Positions 59,800-64,000 of a stretch of 64,000 nucleotides of DNA are shown here, in pieces. This DNA is from Acetobacter indonesiensis (GTDB taxonomy: Bacteria; Pseudomonadota; Alphaproteobacteria; Acetobacterales; Acetobacteraceae), in contig NZ_BAMW01000011.1 of the NCBI RefSeq assembly GCF_000963945.1, forward strand, positions 1-64,000, in the 5' to 3' direction. The position numbers and the translations under genes were made by a program. Under the pieces are notes generated by a model that saw nothing but the letters and a program-made list of their open reading frames with translations, ran no database searches and was not told the origin of the DNA. Numbering within the stretch: position 1 is the first letter of the stretch; every line of letters begins with the position of its first letter.

Positions 59800-60215
59800 C
59801 AGAAAACCCCACCACGGAAGACAAGACATGGCGTGTGCGTATTCTTGACCTCTCCGGTGGCGCAGAAGACAATATTGTTGAAGAAGTTGGCGGATTTCAT
59901 GATCTGGCGCACGCCAACGCCTTTGCCCGCACCTATGTGCGTGACAGCATGGAACGCTGCCGCGTGCCGGGAGCATCTGCCAAGGATGTGCTGACAGCAT
60001 GGTTCAGCTTTGGTGAAGACGCCATTGTGCTGGAAGCGGGCGAGGACGGCTGGAAATCAGCAAACGAACTTGATGATTTCGCCGCGACCCGCGCCACACC
60101 AATGGAACGCGACTGGCGCATGCTCGACCCCCGCCGCATGGTGGAAGATGAGGATGACCTGCCAGAAGACACATCCTCACCTGACGATGAAGATGACGTC
60201 CCGACAACGCACTGA
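59796..60215 (+). CDS. Hypothetical acidic protein coupled to nicotinate phosphoribosyltransferase
   Basis: A 139-residue protein I do not recognise. Residues 10-95 look like a compact domain (WRVRILDLSGGAEDNIVEEV, then AHANAFARTYVRDSMERCRV and AWFSFGEDAIVLEAGEDGW). The last 30 residues are very acidic (VEDEDDLPEDTSSPDDEDD). No signal or membrane helix. Its ATG overlaps the upstream stop (ATGA), so it is translationally coupled to the NAD-salvage enzyme and may serve it. A terminator follows. Confidence 0.8.
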   Translation: MTENPTTEDKTWRVRILDLSGGAEDNIVEEVGGFHDLAHANAFARTYVRDSMERCRVPGASAKDVLTAWFSFGEDAIVLEAGEDGWKSANELDDFAATRATPMERDWRMLDPRRMVEDEDDLPEDTSSPDDEDDVPTTH

Positions 60216-60238
60216 CCGTGGGATGATCTGATTAGAGC

Positions 60239-60276
60239 AAACGCGATGCGGGCCCATGCCTTCATCGCGTTTTCTT
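60239..60276 (+). terminator. Rho-independent terminator before gltX
   Basis: AAACGCGATG (60239-60248) pairs perfectly with CATCGCGTTT (60263-60272), followed by a short T-rich tail TTTCTTT. Confidence 0.8.
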
Positions 60277-60404
60277 TATGGCCAGACTAGGCTAAGAGCA
60301 CTGTTTGAAAATAGGCACGAGTTAAAGGGCTGGCAGGGCATTTCCGCCCCATGCCCCCACGGCTCAGTCTGGTATTTCTGCTCCACACACGGCATAGAGA
60401 CTTC

Positions 60405-61739
60405 ATGAAGCTTCGTTTTGCGCCCAGCCCCACCGGCATGCTGCATGTTGGCAATGCCCGCCTTGCCATTGCAAACGCCCTGTTTGCCCGCCGTCATGGC
60501 GGCAAGTTCCAACTCCGTATTGATGACACGGACATCGGACGGTCAAAAGAAAGCCATGTCGAGGCTATTCGCACCGACCTGACATGGCTTGGCATTACGT
60601 GGGATGAAACCTTTCGCCAGACAGAACGGCTTGATCGCTACGCCAAAGCCATTGAACGGCTGAAAGCAACCGGCCGCCTGTACCCCTGCTTTGAAAGCGA
60701 GCAGGAACTGGCCGCCAAACGCGAAACGCAGATCCGCCAGCGCCGTGCGCCAGTGTATGATCGCGCTATGCTGAAAATGACGCCGGAACAGCGGGCACAG
60801 GCTGAAGCCAACGGCAAGGTGCCCTACTGGCGCTTCCGCCTGTCTGACAGCATTGTGCAGTGGCGCGATCTGGTGATGGGCAACTGTCAGGTCAAACTGC
60901 CATCCGTGTCTGACCCCGTGCTGGTCCGCACCGATGGTACCGTGCTGTACACACTGGCTTCTGTGGTGGATGATCTTGAAACAGACATCACCCACATTAT
61001 CCGTGGTGAAGACCATGTGACAAACACAGGCGTGCAGATTGATATTGCAGAAGCACTGGGGGCCCGCCCGGACCATTTCCGCTTCGCGCATCTGCCCCTG
61101 CTGCTGGATGAAAATGGGGGCAAGCTGTCAAAACGCTTTGACGCCATGTCATTACGCACGCTGCGTCAGGATGGTGTGGAATCAGAAGCACTGGTTGCCT
61201 ATCTGGCACGTCTTGGCAGTTCGGATGATCCGGTGTTGCTGCCGTTTGCGGAACAGGCAGATGTTTACGATCTGTCCCATATCTCCAAATCCGCAGCGCG
61301 TTTTGACACACGGCAGTTGCTGGGCCTGAACCACAAATATCTGGGACAGCTTCCTTTTAGGGCCGTTGCTGACCGCTTGCCAGAAGGCTCAACAGAAGCA
61401 TTCTGGCTGGCCATCCGTGGCAATATCGACATGCTGTCTGAAGCCAGGCTGTGGCACACCGTCACGTATGGGGACATCGTGCCCCCGCCGCAGGAAGATG
61501 TGGCGTCTTTCCTGAAAGATGCTGCCGACCTTCTGCCACCAGAACCGTGGGACACCACAACCTGGAAAAACTGGACAGCCGCCCTGAAAGAAAAAACAGG
61601 CCTCAGCGGCAAAGCGCTGTTCCTACCCCTGCGCCTTGCCCTTACGGGTGAGGAACATGGGCCAGAACTGCGTGATCTGCTGCCCCTGATTGGCCGTGAG
61701 CGTGTTCTGACCCGCCTTCTGGCTGGCCAGAACCACTAA
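60405..61739 (+). CDS. gltX: Glutamate--tRNA ligase
   Basis: A 444-residue class I synthetase. HIGH-like motif in RFAPSPTGMLHVGNARLAIA, RIDDTDIGRSKESHVEAI, YTLASVVDDLETDITHIIRG and GEDHVTNTGVQID, KMSKS-like motif in GGKLSKRFDAMSL. The C-terminal anticodon-binding part is short. Alphaproteobacteria, including acetic acid bacteria, often have two GluRS; this one looks like the shorter form. Whether it is GluRS1 or GluRS2 cannot be settled by eye. Start ATG 60405, where homology begins. Confidence 0.94.
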   Translation: MKLRFAPSPTGMLHVGNARLAIANALFARRHGGKFQLRIDDTDIGRSKESHVEAIRTDLTWLGITWDETFRQTERLDRYAKAIERLKATGRLYPCFESEQELAAKRETQIRQRRAPVYDRAMLKMTPEQRAQAEANGKVPYWRFRLSDSIVQWRDLVMGNCQVKLPSVSDPVLVRTDGTVLYTLASVVDDLETDITHIIRGEDHVTNTGVQIDIAEALGARPDHFRFAHLPLLLDENGGKLSKRFDAMSLRTLRQDGVESEALVAYLARLGSSDDPVLLPFAEQADVYDLSHISKSAARFDTRQLLGLNHKYLGQLPFRAVADRLPEGSTEAFWLAIRGNIDMLSEARLWHTVTYGDIVPPPQEDVASFLKDAADLLPPEPWDTTTWKNWTAALKEKTGLSGKALFLPLRLALTGEEHGPELRDLLPLIGRERVLTRLLAGQNH

Positions 61740-61748
61740 TACCCTCTG

Positions 61749-61789
61749 CTGACTACCCGACAGGACAAAAAAATCTGTCGGGTTGTCAG
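61749..61789 (+). terminator. Hairpin terminator after gltX
   Basis: CTGACTACCCGACAG (61749-61763) pairs with CTGTCGGGTTGTCAG (61775-61789), one T/T mismatch, with an A-rich loop. T-run after it is weak. Confidence 0.6.
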
Positions 61790-61939
61790 ACCAAAAGCGC
61801 CCTGAACACAGCGGGCTTTCATCGGCAAAATTTCATAAAGCAGCCGCGTGACAGAGCGGAAAAGATTAGGCACTCTGGCCCTCACAGTTATTTCGGCCCA
61901 TGCCCTGATTTTTTCTGCAACAAGCCACCCGGACTTTGC

Positions 61940-63220
61940 ATGCCGCTTTTTCTCCCGCGCCGTTCGTTCTGCTTCGGTCTGGCTGGCAGCCTAGCCCTGC
62001 CCTCTCTGGCCAACGCCCATAGTTTTGACCCGTCAGACGTTCCGCCACCCGCGCTGGAAACACTGAAGTGGGCCCCCAAAACACGCGCAGCCATTCAGGC
62101 CGTCATTAACGAACATGGGCATTATTCAGAAAACTACGACGTCAACCGTCGTCCCTATGCGGTATTTGACTGGGATGAAACAGCTATTGTCGGCAATGTG
62201 CAGGACACGCTGTTTCATTACATGCTCGACCATTTCAGCTTTCTGTTGCCAACCAGTGACTTCCGGCACCTGATTCATACCCACGCATCAGACAGGCCTT
62301 TGCCAAAGCCCTTCACCACCATCAAAGGCAAGCCTATTTCACTTAGTCTGTTGGTGCAGGATATTTTAGAAGACTACAGCTCTCTGGCGGCCCGCTATGG
62401 GCACCTCCCCCACCCATTGCCCCGCGAAACCATTGTGCAGGATGCCGTGGCACAAGCTTTTCGGGCCCGTATGGTCTTTTTCTATCAGGCCCTGCGCGCC
62501 ACGCATGGGGGAGAAGAAGCACAACGGTGGCTGATACGCCTGCTGTCAGGCCAGACCATAACCGATGTTCTGGCCATGACGCGCGCTGCAAACGAGTGGG
62601 GATTGGGTCAATCCATCGGCCAGATAACCCTCCGCTGCCCGGAAGGACGCGCTGGAGAAGGCGGCACCGTTCAGGCCACCATTGTGCAGGCCCTGCGTCT
62701 GACACCTGAAATGTCTGACCTGTTCCAGATTTTGCAGGAACACGGTATCGACCCGATTATCTGCACATCTTCGCTTGAAGATTGCACTGCATTTTTCGCA
62801 ACATCATCTGAATATGGCTACAATATTCGCCGGGAGCATGTTTTTGGTGCCCGTCTGGACGAGCATAAGCATGTGCTGCTTTCGACAGAATCCGCCAAAT
62901 ATCCATTTCCGTATGGCAGTGGCAAAACGGCCATTATCCACAAATACCTTATTGCCAAACGTCAGCGTCCCCCTTTGATGATTTTTGCCGGGGAAGACAG
63001 TTCAGCCCATCTGCTGTCCTCCTTCCCCGAAACCTCCCTGTGTTGCCTTATTAACCGTAAACAATCAGACACCATGCAGCCTTTCCTGAAAGAGGCCGTA
63101 CGCCTGCGGTCAACTGAACGCCCACGGCTTGTGCTGCAAGGGCGCGATGAAAACACGGGGGAATGGTTGCCAGAAGAAGCCAGTATTTTTCTGGGCGAAA
63201 CCGAACCCACACTTCCCTGA
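61940..63220 (+). CDS. Exported HAD-family hydrolase with Tat-type signal
   Basis: A 426-residue protein. The N-terminus PRRSFCFGLAGSLALPSLAN has twin Arg and a short hydrophobic stretch, typical of a Tat signal, cleaved near ANA. Mature part is a haloacid-dehalogenase-like phosphatase: nucleophile motif FDWDETAIVGN with Asp77 and Asp79, motif II ICTSS, the Lys motif in PYGSGKTAIIHKYL and acidic motif IFAGEDSSAHLL. Substrate unknown; periplasmic phosphatase likely. It lies alone between gltX and sodC. Start at 61940 gives the shortest basic n-region. Confidence 0.85.
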   Translation: MPLFLPRRSFCFGLAGSLALPSLANAHSFDPSDVPPPALETLKWAPKTRAAIQAVINEHGHYSENYDVNRRPYAVFDWDETAIVGNVQDTLFHYMLDHFSFLLPTSDFRHLIHTHASDRPLPKPFTTIKGKPISLSLLVQDILEDYSSLAARYGHLPHPLPRETIVQDAVAQAFRARMVFFYQALRATHGGEEAQRWLIRLLSGQTITDVLAMTRAANEWGLGQSIGQITLRCPEGRAGEGGTVQATIVQALRLTPEMSDLFQILQEHGIDPIICTSSLEDCTAFFATSSEYGYNIRREHVFGARLDEHKHVLLSTESAKYPFPYGSGKTAIIHKYLIAKRQRPPLMIFAGEDSSAHLLSSFPETSLCCLINRKQSDTMQPFLKEAVRLRSTERPRLVLQGRDENTGEWLPEEASIFLGETEPTLP

Positions 63221-63248
63221 CCCTGTTTGCATGGTGTGGGCTACCAAT

Positions 63249-63285
63249 AAAAAAGGGAAGCCTGCGTCCCCGCTGGCTTCCCTTT
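63249..63285 (-). terminator. Terminator after sodC (works on the minus strand)
   Basis: AAAAAAGGGAAGCC pairs with GGCTTCCCTTT around a 12-base loop. On the minus strand it ends in TTTTTT, so it terminates sodC; the plus-strand T-run is only TTT. Confidence 0.85.
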
Positions 63286-63348
63286 CTGGTATCAGGTTCT
63301 GCTGACCTTAAAAGCAAGCAGAACGTGAAACTGGATGATGATTCTGTC

Positions 63349-63879
63349 TTATTTCAGAACAGCACAGGCAACGCGATCTCCCGCGCCACCAATCGGCTGT
63401 GTTTTGTAATCATCGGGCTTGGCATGGATAACAAGCGATGACCCGTCAGCATCAAGCAGGCCGGGCAGTTTGCCACCGTTATTCAAAGACACCAGCGTGG
63501 AATAGAGTTCAACAGTCGCGGTGCCATCGGCTGCGACATAAATGTTGGGCAGATCGCCATCATCATTGGCTTTGTCATTCAGCAGACCATGGGTAACCGG
63601 CTTTGCTGTATGGACATGGCCGCCTGCGCTTGTAAATTTCGGGGGCTCGCAGCTCCCTTTTTCATGAAAATGCACACCATGCCAGCCGGGAGTCAGTCCT
63701 TTGGCTTCAATACGCAGAATAACGCCCGCAGGGGCGGCCGTAACATGCACGCTGCCATGTGACGCACCATCGGTGCCCAGCAGGTCTCCGCCAGCCGTGT
63801 CGGCTGCCTGTGCGAACGCCGGGGCCAGAGCCACCCCGCAGACCAGTGCCGCAACCAGTTTCAAACGAGAAGCAAACAT
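63349..63879 (-). CDS. sodC: Periplasmic Cu/Zn superoxide dismutase
   Basis: A 176-residue protein. Signal peptide at 1-25 (RLKLVAALVCGVALAPAFAQ, cleavage after QAA). Mature part is a SodC barrel: GVHFHEKGSCEPPKFTSAGG with Cu ligands and the disulfide Cys, HVHTAKPVTHGLLND, GDLPNIYVAADG with the zinc Asp, SLVIHAKPDD with the last Cu His and GGAGDRVACAVL with the second Cys. All metal ligands are present. It detoxifies periplasmic superoxide, fitting a strict aerobe with periplasmic dehydrogenases. Confidence 0.93.
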   Translation of the reverse strand: MFASRLKLVAALVCGVALAPAFAQAADTAGGDLLGTDGASHGSVHVTAAPAGVILRIEAKGLTPGWHGVHFHEKGSCEPPKFTSAGGHVHTAKPVTHGLLNDKANDDGDLPNIYVAADGTATVELYSTLVSLNNGGKLPGLLDADGSSLVIHAKPDDYKTQPIGGAGDRVACAVLK

Positions 63880-64000
63880 TGTGTTATCCTTTCCTGCTGC
63901 GGCGTTTGCCGCACACAGTGCTGTTTATTAAGTCGCACTCGCATACTCTTGCACGCAATCAGCGATTTGTGAGCACCCGAGTTGCACAAGCACCAAAATT

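Overview
The window comes from the chromosome of an acetic acid bacterium, Acetobacteraceae and most likely Acetobacter. This is inferred from gene order, protein character and codon use; no database was searched. The clearest pointers are an alphaproteobacterial division and cell-wall (dcw) cluster running without a break from mraZ to ftsZ, a GapR (DUF2312) gene, class II DAHP synthase, and a pyruvate phosphate dikinase next to its own regulatory kinase.

Left part, about 1-15800, is accessory DNA. It holds isolated metabolic genes with their own regulators: a TSUP permease, an Asp/Glu racemase, a DUF488/DUF2945 divergent pair, an AraC regulator facing a 3-hydroxyisobutyrate-dehydrogenase-like reductase, a LysR regulator facing a luciferase-like monooxygenase and an old yellow enzyme, and an Lrp regulator facing an EamA transporter, a PhzF protein and an exported RidA protein. 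Between them lie decayed genes (a MAPEG protein and an MFS transporter, each with an in-frame stop), an IS3 fragment, an inactivated IS5-type transposase, and an integrase cut short beside a tRNA-Ser(CGA) gene. The tRNA is probably the attachment site of a genomic island that ends here.

Middle part, about 16100-24243, is core: rplU-rpmA, obgE, proB, a membrane protein, gapR, zwf with a small coupled membrane protein, an HSL-type esterase and the RNase P RNA (rnpB).

The dcw cluster, 24559-44282, reads mraZ-rsmH-ftsL-ftsI-murE-murF-mraY-murD-ftsW-murG-murC-murB-ddl-ftsQ-ftsA-ftsZ, nearly all with stop/start overlaps. It makes the lipid II precursor and the division machine that uses it. Three TGGGA boxes spaced by 5 bp lie upstream of mraZ and look like the MraZ autoregulatory site. 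lpxC (lipid A), bamD (outer membrane assembly), recN and ligA (DNA repair and ligation) follow.

Right part, 50689-63879: ppdK and its regulator, two small secreted proteins of unknown role, a UraD-like protein with an altered catalytic position, a YigZ/IMPACT protein, aroG (class II), nicotinate phosphoribosyltransferase with a coupled acidic protein, gltX, a Tat-type exported HAD hydrolase and a Cu/Zn superoxide dismutase. Several clear rho-independent terminators separate these units. No CRISPR array, phage structural genes or replication origin was seen.
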